Of a stretch of 64,000 nt of DNA, positions 34,727 through 43,763 are shown in pieces. Numbering within the stretch: the stretch's first letter is position 1; the number at the start of each line of letters is the position of its first letter. Position numbers and translations under genes: made by a program. Origin of the DNA: Hyphomicrobiales bacterium. Its GTDB lineage: Bacteria; Pseudomonadota; Alphaproteobacteria; Rhizobiales; Beijerinckiaceae. The notes beneath the pieces are model-generated. The model was not told the DNA's origin and did not search any database. It saw only the letters and a list, made by a program, of their open reading frames with translations. The DNA is taken from assembly GCA_027483505.1 (NCBI GenBank), contig JAIXUP010000017.1:1-64000 (forward strand), given 5' to 3'.

Positions 34727-36052
34727 ATGGCGATCTCATCTGATGCGCTGATCGCGCGCCTTCTCGCCATGCACCCAAAGGCGATCGACCTGTCGCTCGG
34801 CAGGATCGGGGGTCTGCTGGAGAAACTCGGCGATCCGCACAAGCGCCTGCCGCCGACGATCCATGTCGCCGGAACAAACGGCAAGGGCTCTACGGTGGCC
34901 TTCATGCGCGCCATTCTGGAAGCGCAGGGGCTGCGGGTTCATGTCGACACGTCGCCGCACCTTGTCCGCTTCAACGAGCGCATCCGGCTCGGACGCGCCG
35001 GAGGCGGGGTGTTCGTCGAAGACGCGATGCTCCTGGACGCGCTGACGCGCTGCGAGACCGCCAATGACGGCGCCGCGATCACCTTCTGGGAGATCGTAAC
35101 AGCGGCAGCCTTCCTGCTCTTCAGCGAACAGCCCGCCGACGTGCTGCTGCTGGAAGTGGGCCTCGGAGGCCGTCTCGACGCCACCAATGTCATCGAGCGG
35201 CCGGCGGCGGCGGTGGTGACCTCGATCGGCATGGATCATGCCGAGTATCTCGGCGACACGCTGGCCAAGATCGCCGCCGAGAAGGCCGGCATCTTCAAGC
35301 GCGGCGCGCCTGCGGTGATCGCGCCACAGACCTATGCCGAGGCCGACGCGGTGCTGGTGGCCGAGGCGGAACGGCGGGGCGCAGGCCCGATCTGGGTCGG
35401 CGGGCAGGAATTCACGCTGCATGAGGAGGCCGGGCGGCTGGTCTACCAGGATGAGGGGCGGCTGATGGACCTGCCGCTGCCCCGGTTGGCGGGGCGGCAC
35501 CAGCACATCAACGCGGCCACGGCCATCGCGGCACTGCGGGCCGCGGGCTATGACTTCAGCAATGCGGTCTTCGAGGCCGGCGTGGCCAATGCCGACTGGC
35601 CGGCGCGCATGCAACGGCTGTCGCGCGGACGACTGGCGGAGATGTGCCCGGCGGGGTCGGAGCTCTGGCTCGATGGTGGCCACAACGCCGATGGCGGACG
35701 CGTGCTCGCCGCGGCGATGGCCGACCTGCATGACCGCAACCCTGCGCCTCTGGTGATGATCGTCGGCATGCTGGGCACGAAGGACACGGCGGCGGTGCTC
35801 AAACCATTCGCGGGCCTCGCACGGCTCGTGGTCGCCGTGCCGATCCCCGGCCAGCAGGCGGCGCGGTCGCCGGAGGATGTGGCGCAGCAGGCGCGGTCGG
35901 TCGGACTTGAGGCCTGGCCATCATCGTCGGTGTCAGCCGCCCTTGAGGATGTCAGCCGGATGGACTGGGCAACGCCGCCGCGCATCCTGATCTGCGGCTC
36001 GCTCTATCTGGCGGGCGAGGTGCTGGCGCTGAACGGAACGCCGCCCGTCTAG
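34727..36052 (+). CDS. folC: Bifunctional folylpolyglutamate synthase / dihydrofolate synthase
   Basis: A 441-residue Mur-ligase-type enzyme that makes dihydrofolate and adds glutamates to folates. The ATP loop is IHVAGTNGKGSTVAFMRAIL near residue 45, followed by SPHLVRFNERI. The metal-binding region is LLEVGLGGRLDATNVI, with SIGMDHAEYLGDTLAKIAAEKAGIFK after it. The C-terminal domain begins near WLDGGHNADGGRVLAAA. It begins 21 bases after accD and probably shares its transcript. Confidence 0.95.
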   Translation: MAISSDALIARLLAMHPKAIDLSLGRIGGLLEKLGDPHKRLPPTIHVAGTNGKGSTVAFMRAILEAQGLRVHVDTSPHLVRFNERIRLGRAGGGVFVEDAMLLDALTRCETANDGAAITFWEIVTAAAFLLFSEQPADVLLLEVGLGGRLDATNVIERPAAAVVTSIGMDHAEYLGDTLAKIAAEKAGIFKRGAPAVIAPQTYAEADAVLVAEAERRGAGPIWVGGQEFTLHEEAGRLVYQDEGRLMDLPLPRLAGRHQHINAATAIAALRAAGYDFSNAVFEAGVANADWPARMQRLSRGRLAEMCPAGSELWLDGGHNADGGRVLAAAMADLHDRNPAPLVMIVGMLGTKDTAAVLKPFAGLARLVVAVPIPGQQAARSPEDVAQQARSVGLEAWPSSSVSAALEDVSRMDWATPPRILICGSLYLAGEVLALNGTPPV

Positions 36053-36192
36053 CCTGCGGCATCTGCCGGTTCGGAAACCAAGATTACAGGCCTTGCTTTA
36101 CGGCAGCCCGAAAACGCGCTTTCATCAGCCCGGATGCGTGGATCAGAGCACGTGGCACGCCCTGGGCGTGACCATCTGCGGAGGGTGATGTG

Positions 36193-36816
36193 ATGTTGCG
36201 TCGGTTCATGCTTGCCGTCATGGCGGTGTTCGCCTTGCTTGGAACTGCAAATCTCGCCACAGCCGGGGTCAATGTCCGGGTGGATCTGGCCAGCCAACGG
36301 GTTCAGGTCGATACCAGCGACGGCGAAAGCTACAACTGGGCCATCTCGTCGGGACGCGACGGCTACCGCACGATCCGCGGCACATTCCAGCCGACGCGGC
36401 TCGAGAAGAAATGGTATTCGCGCAAGTATGGTGGCAACATGCCGAACGCGATTTTCTTTCGCGGCGGCTTCGCCATCCATGGCACGGGCGCTGTCGGGAT
36501 GCTGGGCCGCCCCGCCTCTCACGGCTGCGTGAGGCTTCATCCCGCCAACGCCGCCAAGCTGTTCGCGCTGGTGCAGAAGCATGGCAAGGGCGCTACCCGG
36601 ATCGCGATCAACGGCGTCGCCCCGGATTCGAACTCGAAATTCGCCAAGGCCAAGTCCGAGCGCAGCCGCGTGGCCAGCGCCAAGGCCAAGCGCAAGGCGA
36701 CCGACTGGGCCACCGCGCGCAACCGGGTCCTCGAACGCGACGGGACATACTATTCCGGCCCAGCTCTCGGTTTCCGCCCGGTGGCGCCCGCGCCGACTTG
36801 GTTTCCCTGGCGCTGA
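36193..36816 (+). CDS. L,D-transpeptidase (YkuD domain)
   Basis: A 207-residue exported enzyme that makes or breaks L,D cross-links in peptidoglycan, or attaches outer-membrane proteins to it. The start at 36193 (MLRRFMLAVMAVFALLGTANLATA) follows GGAGGG by seven bases. The signal peptide is followed by the YkuD domain with the HGTGAVGMLGRPASHGCVRL catalytic signature (near residues 96-115), including the nucleophilic cysteine. The C-terminal 60 residues are rich in Lys, Arg and Ala (KAKSERSRVASAKAKRKA) and may bind the wall. It stands alone. Confidence 0.93.
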   Translation: MLRRFMLAVMAVFALLGTANLATAGVNVRVDLASQRVQVDTSDGESYNWAISSGRDGYRTIRGTFQPTRLEKKWYSRKYGGNMPNAIFFRGGFAIHGTGAVGMLGRPASHGCVRLHPANAAKLFALVQKHGKGATRIAINGVAPDSNSKFAKAKSERSRVASAKAKRKATDWATARNRVLERDGTYYSGPALGFRPVAPAPTWFPWR

Positions 36817-36941
36817 GAGCCGCTCCCGGCCTGCGTCGTCGTTGCCGGTTGTGACAGCCGGATGAACCCTCTACATCGTGCGTGAAGGCTGCGCTGCCGG
36901 CATGGCGGCGCGGCGAAACCGGTCCACGCCCGAGCCTGAGA

Positions 36942-37169
36942 ATGTCAGAGACGATCCTTCTCGACCTGAGCGGCCTGAAATGTCCGCTGCCGGCCTTGCG
37001 GACACGCAAGGCCCTGAAAGGGCTTGCGCCTGGCCGGGTCCTCAGCGTCATCTGCACGGACCCGATGGCGGTGATCGACATCCCGAACCTGTTGCGCGAA
37101 ACCGGCGACATTCTCGCCGATCAGCGCACGGAGTCCGGAACCACAAGGTTCGAGATCCGCAAAAGCTGA
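36942..37169 (+). CDS. TusA-family sulfurtransferase
   Basis: A 75-residue protein starting MSETILLDLSGLKCPLPALR at 36942; the track ORF adds 20 upstream residues. The family CPxP motif, with the sulfur-carrying cysteine, is CPLP near residue 14. The rest (KGLAPGRVLSVICTDPMAVIDIPNLLRE) matches the TusA/SirA alpha-beta fold. Members relay persulfide sulfur for tRNA thiolation, molybdenum cofactor maturation or sulfur oxidation; which one applies here is unclear. It lies 32 bases before the Mrp gene on the same strand. Confidence 0.88.
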   Translation: MSETILLDLSGLKCPLPALRTRKALKGLAPGRVLSVICTDPMAVIDIPNLLRETGDILADQRTESGTTRFEIRKS

Positions 37170-37201
37170 CGGACGCAATGCTTTCGCCTATTGGAAACAT
37201 C

Positions 37202-38326
37202 ATGACCCTTGCTCCTTCCGATGTCCTGCGCGCCCTCGAACTCGTCAAGCTGCCGGCCAGCGGCGAGGCCCTCGGCACGTCAGGCCGCGTCAGCGGCGTC
37301 GTCGTCGACGGCGGCAAGATCATGTTCGCCATCGCCATCGACCCCAGCGAGGCTGCCGCCATGGAGCCGGTCCGGCAAGCGGCGGAGCGCGCGGTCACGG
37401 GGCTGCCCGGCGTGACGCAGGCGTTCGTCTCCTTGACAGCCGACCGCGTACCCGTCGCGAGAACTGCGGCGCAAACCGCGCGTGCGCAGGCCGCCGGCAG
37501 CGGCGTGACGCCCAGGGCCGCGGCGATTCCGGGAATCCGGCACATCATCGCGGTCGCCAGCGGCAAGGGCGGCGTCGGCAAGTCGACCACCGCAGCGAAC
37601 CTCGCCGTGGGGCTCGCGACGCTTGGTCTCAAGGTCGGAATCATGGATGCCGACATCTATGGGCCCTCGGTGCCGAAGATTTTCGGCGTGACCGGCAAGC
37701 CACGTCTGGTGGGCGGACGCACGCTGGCCCCGATGGAGGCGTTCGGCCTCAAGATCATGTCGATCGGCTTCCTGATCGACGAGGAAACGCCGATGATCTG
37801 GCGCGGACCGATGGTGATCTCGGCCATCACCCAGATGCTGCGCGAAGTGGCCTGGGGCGAGCTCGACGTGCTCGTCGTCGACATGCCGCCCGGCACGGGC
37901 GACGCGCAACTGACCATGGCGCAACAGACGCCGCTCGCCGGCGCCGTGATCGTGTCGACGCCGCAGGATCTGGCGCTGCTGGATGCCCGCCGGGGCGTGG
38001 CGATGTTCAAGCGCGTCGAGGTGCCGATTCTCGGCATCGTCGAGAACATGAGCTACTTCATCGCGCCCGACACCGGGAACCGCTACGACATCTTCGGCCA
38101 TGGCGGCGCGCGGAACGAAGCGGAACGGCTCGGCGTGCCGTTTCTCGGCGAAATCCCGCTTGCAATGCCGATCCGCGAACTGTCGGACAATGGCCGCCCG
38201 ATCGTGGCGTCCGATCCGGACAGCCCGCATGCAAAGGCCTATGTGGCGATCGCCATGCAGGTGAAGCGCGCCCTCGAGGGCCCGAGCACCTTGCGGCCCG
38301 CGCCCCGGATCGTGATCGAGACGTAA
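37202..38326 (+). CDS. Mrp/ApbC-family iron-sulfur cluster carrier ATPase
   Basis: A 374-residue P-loop ATPase that carries or inserts Fe-S clusters. The N-terminal DUF59/MIP18 domain (SDVLRALELVKLPASGEALG) leads to a Walker A GKGGVGKSTTAANLAVGL near residue 121. MDADIYGPSVPKIFGV and VVDMPPGTGDAQLTMAQ follow. The C-terminal CxxC of E. coli Mrp is replaced by IAPDTG in NMSYFIAPDTGNRYDIFGHG, a change I associate with alphaproteobacterial homologues. A start at 37178 would add eight residues. A terminator-like hairpin follows the stop. Confidence 0.92.
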   Translation: MTLAPSDVLRALELVKLPASGEALGTSGRVSGVVVDGGKIMFAIAIDPSEAAAMEPVRQAAERAVTGLPGVTQAFVSLTADRVPVARTAAQTARAQAAGSGVTPRAAAIPGIRHIIAVASGKGGVGKSTTAANLAVGLATLGLKVGIMDADIYGPSVPKIFGVTGKPRLVGGRTLAPMEAFGLKIMSIGFLIDEETPMIWRGPMVISAITQMLREVAWGELDVLVVDMPPGTGDAQLTMAQQTPLAGAVIVSTPQDLALLDARRGVAMFKRVEVPILGIVENMSYFIAPDTGNRYDIFGHGGARNEAERLGVPFLGEIPLAMPIRELSDNGRPIVASDPDSPHAKAYVAIAMQVKRALEGPSTLRPAPRIVIET

Positions 38327-38334
38327 CGTCGGGC

Positions 38335-38371
38335 AAGGCTCGCGCGAGCGAAAGCCTTTGTTTCGGTTTTT
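38335..38371 (+). terminator. Possible terminator after the Mrp gene
   Basis: AAGGCT and AGCCTT form six-base arms around a GC-rich 12-base centre that can itself pair (CTCGCGCGAG overlaps it), followed by TGTTTCGGTTTTT. It starts eight bases after the Mrp stop codon. The stem is shorter than in the fdhC terminator, so confidence is moderate. Confidence 0.45.
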
Positions 38372-38410
38372 CTGTTCTGATGGACCGGTTGCATTCGTTC
38401 CGGTCGTCAC

Positions 38411-38890
38411 GTGACACACAGCCTTGCCCATCCGAACAGTCCGGACCTTGCGGCGCATGCGCTGTCGACGGATTTTCTCAACCGCTATGTCGAAGCGCTG
38501 ATGCTGATCGAGCTCTTCGCCGGCGATCCGTCCGTCATCGCCGATCTCGAAGACTGGCGGCCGGTGACCTATCGCCAGCATTTCGCCGCTTCGCGCCTGC
38601 GCTGCGCCGCGTCGGCCCTCGCCGCTTATGACGCGCTCGACTTCATGTCGCGCGGCGCGTTCGAGTCGCTGTGCAGCGCCATGGACCGGCTGATCGACAC
38701 GGTCATCCTCACCTTGCGCGAAATCACGGACCCGAACGAGGCCCTGCCGATCATCGCGGTCGCAGCCGAGGCCTTCCGCAGCCTTCTGACGCGGTCGACC
38801 GCCTTCATCAATTCCGGCGGCGACAGGCACGAGGCGGTCTACAGCAGGGTCGACCTGCAACAGGCGATCGACCGGATCATGCTGGGCTGA
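38411..38890 (+). CDS. Hypothetical helical protein
   Basis: A 159-residue protein with a GTG start at 38411 and no clear ribosome-binding site. I do not recognise a family. It has no signal peptide or membrane helix and appears all-alpha (FLNRYVEALMLIELFAGDPS; SLCSAMDRLIDTVILTLREI; DLQQAIDRIMLG). The reading frame is clean and uses the codon bias of its neighbours, which supports a real gene. It is convergent with corA, ending ten bases from the corA stop. Confidence 0.68.
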   Translation: MTHSLAHPNSPDLAAHALSTDFLNRYVEALMLIELFAGDPSVIADLEDWRPVTYRQHFAASRLRCAASALAAYDALDFMSRGAFESLCSAMDRLIDTVILTLREITDPNEALPIIAVAAEAFRSLLTRSTAFINSGGDRHEAVYSRVDLQQAIDRIMLG

Positions 38891-38899
38891 AAGCCGCGC

Positions 38900-39883
38900 T
38901 CAGAGCCAGCGCTTGCGCTTGAAAAAGCTGTAGGTTCCGACAACCGACAGAACCATCATGCCGAGCGCCATGGGATAGCCATACTCCCAGTTGAGCTCCG
39001 GCATGTTCTTGAAGTTCATGCCGTAGGACGAGGCGATGAGGGTCGGCGGCAGAAAGATCACCGCCGCCACCGAGAAGATCTTGATGATCTTGTTCTGCTC
39101 GAGGCTGACAAGCCCGAGGGTGGCGTCGAGGATGAACTGCACCTTGCTGTTGATGAAGGTGGCGTGGTCCTCGATCGACTGGACGTCGCGGATGGTGGTG
39201 CGCCATTCCGTCTTGAAGCCCGAGCGCTTGGTCGGCCCCTGATGGTTGGCCTGCAGGAAGATCAGCATGCGTTCCAATGACACCATGCTTTCGCGGACAT
39301 TGGAGATCAGCCCTGCCTGCCGTCCAAGTTTCTGGATGACGCCCTGATAGCCGCCGCTGCGTTCAAGCCGGTTGGGGTCGTGTTCGAACACGGACCGTGA
39401 CAGATCCTCGATCTGGTCGCCGACGCGGCCGAGGATCTCCGCCGCGCGGTCGATGATCGTGTCGATCAGCCCGTCGAGGACAGCTTCCGGCTGATGGCCG
39501 CAGCCGGCGGGCTTGGCGGCGCGATTGGTGAACATCACGAAGGCGCGCGGCTCGTCATAACGCACGGTGACCAGCGCCTGATGCGTGAGGATGAAGCTGA
39601 CCGGGACCAGCCGTGGCTGCTCTGTGTCGGACTGGCACAGGATGCGGGCCGTCATGTAGCGCGCATTGTCTTCGGTATAGATGATCTCGGAGGGTTCGAT
39701 ATCCTGCATTTCCTCCCGGGTCGGGATCGAGACGCTCAAGAAGGCCTCGACGAGATGATCTTCGGCGCGCGTCGGCTCGAGCAGATCGATCCAGAGAGCG
39801 TTCTTTGGGATGTCCATGCCGCGCTCAAGCACGAAGCGGTCAAGCCCGGTCCCGGTGGCTGAAGGTGCGTGGACGATGATCAT
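38900..39883 (-). CDS. corA: Magnesium/cobalt transporter CorA
   Basis: A 327-residue CorA-family divalent cation channel of the inner membrane. The N-terminal cytoplasmic domain begins MIIVHAPSATGTGLDRFVLE. The signature GMN lies in ASSYGMNFKNMPELNWEYGYP, with one helix before it (VAAVIFLPPTLIA) and one after (ALGMMVLSVVGTYSFF), ending in the basic KRKRW tail. All expected parts are present. The gene is convergent with the orphan at 38411 and runs in the same direction as the S49 peptidase gene upstream. Confidence 0.95.
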   Translation of the reverse strand: MIIVHAPSATGTGLDRFVLERGMDIPKNALWIDLLEPTRAEDHLVEAFLSVSIPTREEMQDIEPSEIIYTEDNARYMTARILCQSDTEQPRLVPVSFILTHQALVTVRYDEPRAFVMFTNRAAKPAGCGHQPEAVLDGLIDTIIDRAAEILGRVGDQIEDLSRSVFEHDPNRLERSGGYQGVIQKLGRQAGLISNVRESMVSLERMLIFLQANHQGPTKRSGFKTEWRTTIRDVQSIEDHATFINSKVQFILDATLGLVSLEQNKIIKIFSVAAVIFLPPTLIASSYGMNFKNMPELNWEYGYPMALGMMVLSVVGTYSFFKRKRWL

Positions 39884-39965
39884 GGGACAATCCGAAGGTT
39901 AGGGGCCCGTGCCGCTGCAGCCATCATGAGCCTGTGACCGTGGTGTGACACGAAGATCGTTGCCA

Positions 39966-40877
39966 TCACAATCCATAGCGCCCCCACAGCGCCCGCGTCT
40001 CAAGTGCGGCGAGAATGTCATCGGCGCGCATGAGGGGCAGGCCCCCCGCTTCGGCGATGCGGGCAGATGGGAGAACGAAGCGCAGCCAGCCGCCGCGACC
40101 GGGCGCCGGCACAAGCTGGAGTTCGACCTCTTCCCCGAAGCGCGCGCGCATCACGCTGCGGACGTCGCCGAGGCCATCGACAAGACCCAGATCAAGCGCC
40201 TTGCGTCCCGTCCAGAACGCACCATTGAACAGGTCGGCTTCAGCTCCTTTCAGGCGATCCCCGCGGCTTGCCTTGACGAGGGTGACAAAGCTGTCGTGCA
40301 CGTCGGACTGCAGGTCCTTCAGGCGCGCCACGTCCTCGGCCTTCTCGGGCAGGAACGGGTCCAGCATGGCCTTGGAGGCGCCGGCCGTGTAGATTCGGCG
40401 CTCGACGCCGAGCTTCTCGATCAGCCCCGTCAGCCCGAAACCCGCCGAGACGACACCGATCGAGCCGACGATCGAGGTCGGATCGGCAAAGATCTCGTCG
40501 GCGGCGCAGGCCAGCATGTAGCCGCCCGAGGCTCCGACATCCTCGATGAAGGCGAAGACCGGACGCTTGTGTTCGGCGGCGAGCGACCGGATGCGCTGGT
40601 AGATCAGGTGCGACTGGGCCGGTGATCCGCCGGGCGACCTGATCAGCAGGGCCACCGCCTTCGCATCCTCGACCTCGAAGGCCGCTTCAAGCTGGGCGGC
40701 GACACCAGCCAGCGACAACGCTCCCTGGCTCGGAAAGGACGGCATGCCGATCGGGCCATAGAGCCGGATTACCGGCACGACGGCGCCGGCGCCCCGAAGG
40801 CCTTTGGGCAGGAACCGTTCCGGAATGATGCGGGACAGGCGAAGCTTGCGGCGGGAGAACATCTTGGTTGGCATCAT
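39966..40877 (-). CDS. S49-family serine peptidase (SppA/SohB-like)
   Basis: A 303-residue signal-peptide-peptidase-type protease. The catalytic serine lies in EDVGASGGYMLACAADEIFA and the general-base lysine in RRIYTAGASKAMLDPF, giving the Ser/Lys dyad of the S49 family. IRSPGGSPAQSHLIYQRIR is the conserved oxyanion region. No convincing transmembrane segment is seen at the N terminus, which is basic (RRKLRLSRIIPERFLPKG), so it may be peripheral to the membrane. The length matches the short single-domain type rather than E. coli SppA (618). Confidence 0.93.
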   Translation of the reverse strand: MMPTKMFSRRKLRLSRIIPERFLPKGLRGAGAVVPVIRLYGPIGMPSFPSQGALSLAGVAAQLEAAFEVEDAKAVALLIRSPGGSPAQSHLIYQRIRSLAAEHKRPVFAFIEDVGASGGYMLACAADEIFADPTSIVGSIGVVSAGFGLTGLIEKLGVERRIYTAGASKAMLDPFLPEKAEDVARLKDLQSDVHDSFVTLVKASRGDRLKGAEADLFNGAFWTGRKALDLGLVDGLGDVRSVMRARFGEEVELQLVPAPGRGGWLRFVLPSARIAEAGGLPLMRADDILAALETRALWGRYGL

Positions 40878-40931
40878 CAGATGATGTGGGCGCGGCAGGC
40901 CAAGCGCAAGGGCACGCGCCGCAATGAGGCG

Positions 40932-41834
40932 TCAGGGGCGGTGCGGCAACGCGTCATGGCGCGCCTTCAGGCTGAGCAGATCGGCCCAGGCCTGCCGCTT
41001 GGCGATCGGGCTGCGCAGCAGATAGGCCGGATGCAGCATCGGCATGGCCGGGATTTCGCGACCGCCGACATTGTAGGTCAACCAGCGCCCACGCGCGGCC
41101 ATGATGCCCTTGACATCGAGCAGAGCCTGCGAGGACGGCCCGCCGATGGTGACGAGAATGTCCGGATTGGCCAGTTCGATCTGACGGACGATAAAGGGAC
41201 GGCAGGCCAGCATCTCCTGCGTCGTCGGCGTGCGGTTGCCGGGCGGACGCCAGGGCACGATGTTCGCGATGTAGACATGCTCGGCCCGGCTGAGCCCGAT
41301 CGCGGCGAGCATGCGGTCGAGCAACTGGCCCGAGACGCCGACGAAGGGCAGGCCCTGCCGGTCCTCGTCCTCACCGGGGGCTTCGCCAACCAGCATGATG
41401 CGCCCTGCTGGGTTGCCGTCGGCGAAGCACAGGTTCTTGGCTCCCGCCTTGAGGGCGCAGCCGTCAAAGCTCGCGAGCGCGGCCCTCAAGTCGTCGAGCG
41501 TGCGGGCCGAAGCAGCAAGCTCGCCCGCATAGGCGGCTGCGGCGTCCGCGCCAAGCGACGCTGCCGCCAGCGCGGGCCGTGGCGCTTCCGGCGCAACCGC
41601 CGGCGCCCGGCTCAGAACCCGCCGTGGCGCAGACTGCCCTGACGGGGCGTCCGCAGTGTCGCCCGATGCGCGCTGCGTGACGGCCCCGCCTTCCGGTAGC
41701 GCCGACGCTGGAAAAGCGCCCTCGGCAAACCGGTCATGGGCGACCTCGTCGAGCGCGCAATCCACCCCCGCCTCGGCATAGAAGGCAAGAATGTCAGCGA
41801 GTTCCGCTGGGCTGAGGGTCTGGGCGGCAGGCAT
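40932..41834 (-). CDS. Uracil-DNA glycosylase, family 4-like
   Basis: A 300-residue base-excision-repair enzyme that removes uracil from DNA. Motif 1 is [20 protein letters not shown] (near residue 145) and motif 2 is [10 protein letters not shown], as in family 4 thermostable-type enzymes. Cysteines in [14 protein letters not shown] and in MLACRPF may be ligands of the family 4Fe-4S cluster, although the spacing is not the textbook CxxC. The first 100 residues are an Ala/Pro-rich, probably disordered extension. It is divergent from the ETF:ubiquinone oxidoreductase gene. Confidence 0.9.
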   Translation of the reverse strand: MPAAQTLSPAELADILAFYAEAGVDCALDEVAHDRFAEGAFPASALPEGGAVTQRASGDTADAPSGQSAPRRVLSRAPAVAPEAPRPALAAASLGADAAAAYAGELAASARTLDDLRAALASFDGCALKAGAKNLCFADGNPAGRIMLVGEAPGEDEDRQGLPFVGVSGQLLDRMLAAIGLSRAEHVYIANIVPWRPPGNRTPTTQEMLACRPFIVRQIELANPDILVTIGGPSSQALLDVKGIMAARGRWLTYNVGGREIPAMPMLHPAYLLRSPIAKRQAWADLLSLKARHDALPHRP

Positions 41835-41978
41835 GGACCAGCGTCATAGCATGCCGCCTGAGTCACCGCGAGGGCGGCGAGGCGATGACGCTTTGTCGCC
41901 GGAGTGCCTTACGCTCTTCCCCCCTTGCATCGCCGCGCGCCCTCGCTCAAACACGCTCTTGAGAAACCTGCGAAAACC

Positions 41979-41993
41979 AGATAGTTCATATCT
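41979..41993. promoter_or_regulatory. Short inverted repeat upstream of the ETF:ubiquinone oxidoreductase gene
   Basis: AGATAGTTCATATCT has five-base arms (AGATA / TATCT) around GTTCA, about 40 bases before the start codon and inside a locally AT-rich patch (41955-42003). It could be an operator or part of a promoter. The arms are short, so it may be chance. Confidence 0.25.
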
Positions 41994-42032
41994 AAACCAT
42001 CTGAAGCGCCGATGCCGCGCCGGGAGGACATG

Positions 42033-43700
42033 ATGAGCGATTTGCCGGAACGCGAGGCGATGGACTACGACGTCGTGATCGTTGGGGCGGGTCCGGCCGG
42101 ACTGGCCGCCGCTATCCGCCTCAAGCAGATCAACGCCGATACCACGGTGGTCGTGGTCGAGAAGGGCTCGGAGGTCGGGGCGCACATCCTGTCCGGCGCC
42201 GTGATCGACCCGATCGGCCTCGACATGCTGTTGCCGGACTGGCGCAACGACGGCGCACGGCCGCTGACCACCGAGGTGACCGAGGACCGGTTCTATTTTC
42301 TCGGCCCGGCCGGCGGCGTCCGCCTGCCGAACTTCGCGATGCCGAAGCTGATGGACAATCACGGCAATTTCGTCGGCTCGCTCGGCAATGTGACGCGCTG
42401 GCTGGCCACGCAGGCCGAGGCGCTCGGCGTGGAGATCTATCCGGGCTTCGCCGCCGCCGAGGTTCTGTTCGACGATCACGGCGCGGTGACCGGCATCGCC
42501 ACGGGCGACATGGGCATCGCCAAGGATGGCTCGATCTCCGAGCGCTTCACCCGCGGCATGGAGTTGCGCGGGCGCTACACGCTGTTCGGCGAAGGAGTGC
42601 GCGGGCACCTGTCCAAACAGCTGATCAAACGCTTCGACCTGTCACGCGGCAAGGAGCCGCAGAAATTCGGCATCGGCCTCAAGGAATTGTGGCAGGTGAA
42701 GCCGGACAAGCATGTGAAGGGCTTGGTGCAGCACTCGTTCGGCTGGCCGCTCGACATGAAGACGGGCGGTGGCTCGTTCCTCTACCATTTCGACGACAAT
42801 CTGGTTTCGGTCGGCTTCGTGGTCCACCTCAACTACCAGAACCCGACGCTGTCGCCCTTCGATGAGTTCCAGCGCTTCAAGACGCATGAGATGGTGCGTG
42901 ACGTCTTCGAGGGCGGCAAGCGGCTGAGCTACGGCGCGCGCGCCATCACCGAAGGCGGCTGGCAGTCGGTGCCGCGTCTGACCTTTCCGGGCGGGGCACT
43001 GCTCGGCTGCTCGGCCGGCTTCGTCAACGTGCCGCGCATCAAGGGCAGCCACAACGCCATCATCTCCGGCATGCTGGCGGCCGAGCATCTCAGCGAAGCC
43101 CTGGCGGCGGGCCGCGCCCATGACGAGGTCACGGGCTATGAGGAGGCCTGGCGCTCATCGGAAATCGGGCGCGATCTCAAGCCGGTGCGCAACGTCAAAC
43201 CGCTGTGGTCGAAGTTCGGCACCATCGGCGGGGTGATGCTCGGCGGCGTCGACATGTGGTGCAACGAGCTTCTCGGGCTGTCGCCCTTCGGCACGATGAA
43301 GCACGGTAAGGCCGACTTCGAGACGCTGAAGCCGATCGATCAGGTCAAGCCGATCACCTACCCCAAACCCGACGGCGTCGTCTCGTTCGACAAGCTGTCG
43401 TCGGTGTTCATGTCCTCGACCAATCACGAGGAAGACCAGCCGGCCCATCTGAAGCTGCTCGATGCCTCGGTGCCGATCGCGAGGAACCTGCCGATGTACG
43501 GCGAGCCTGCCCGGCTCTACTGCCCCGCCGGCGTCTATGAGGTGGTCTATGCGGACACCGAGAAGAAGACCGATCCGCGCTTCGTGATCAACGCCCAGAA
43601 CTGCGTGCACTGCAAGACCTGCGACATCAAGGACCCGTCGCAGAACATCAACTGGGTCACGCCGGAAGGCGGCGGCGGGCCGAACTATCCGAACATGTAG
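42033..43700 (+). CDS. Electron-transfer flavoprotein:ubiquinone oxidoreductase
   Basis: A 555-residue flavoprotein that passes electrons from ETF, reduced by fatty acid and amino acid dehydrogenases, to ubiquinone at the inner membrane. FAD binding is seen in YDVVIVGAGPAGLAAAIRLKQ, and GAHILSGAVIDPIGLDML is diagnostic. The C-terminal 4Fe-4S cluster site is CPAGVYEV with NCVHCKTCDIKDPSQNINW. The start at 42033 or the ATG one codon earlier follows GGGAGG. The next gene, a HisC-like aminotransferase, begins 63 bases after the stop. Confidence 0.96.
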   Translation: MSDLPEREAMDYDVVIVGAGPAGLAAAIRLKQINADTTVVVVEKGSEVGAHILSGAVIDPIGLDMLLPDWRNDGARPLTTEVTEDRFYFLGPAGGVRLPNFAMPKLMDNHGNFVGSLGNVTRWLATQAEALGVEIYPGFAAAEVLFDDHGAVTGIATGDMGIAKDGSISERFTRGMELRGRYTLFGEGVRGHLSKQLIKRFDLSRGKEPQKFGIGLKELWQVKPDKHVKGLVQHSFGWPLDMKTGGGSFLYHFDDNLVSVGFVVHLNYQNPTLSPFDEFQRFKTHEMVRDVFEGGKRLSYGARAITEGGWQSVPRLTFPGGALLGCSAGFVNVPRIKGSHNAIISGMLAAEHLSEALAAGRAHDEVTGYEEAWRSSEIGRDLKPVRNVKPLWSKFGTIGGVMLGGVDMWCNELLGLSPFGTMKHGKADFETLKPIDQVKPITYPKPDGVVSFDKLSSVFMSSTNHEEDQPAHLKLLDASVPIARNLPMYGEPARLYCPAGVYEVVYADTEKKTDPRFVINAQNCVHCKTCDIKDPSQNINWVTPEGGGGPNYPNM

Positions 43701-43763
43701 GTGATCCAACAGCGCGGAGCCGGCCCCGGCCTCCGCGATTCCAGGCCCAGCGAAAGTCCGACC

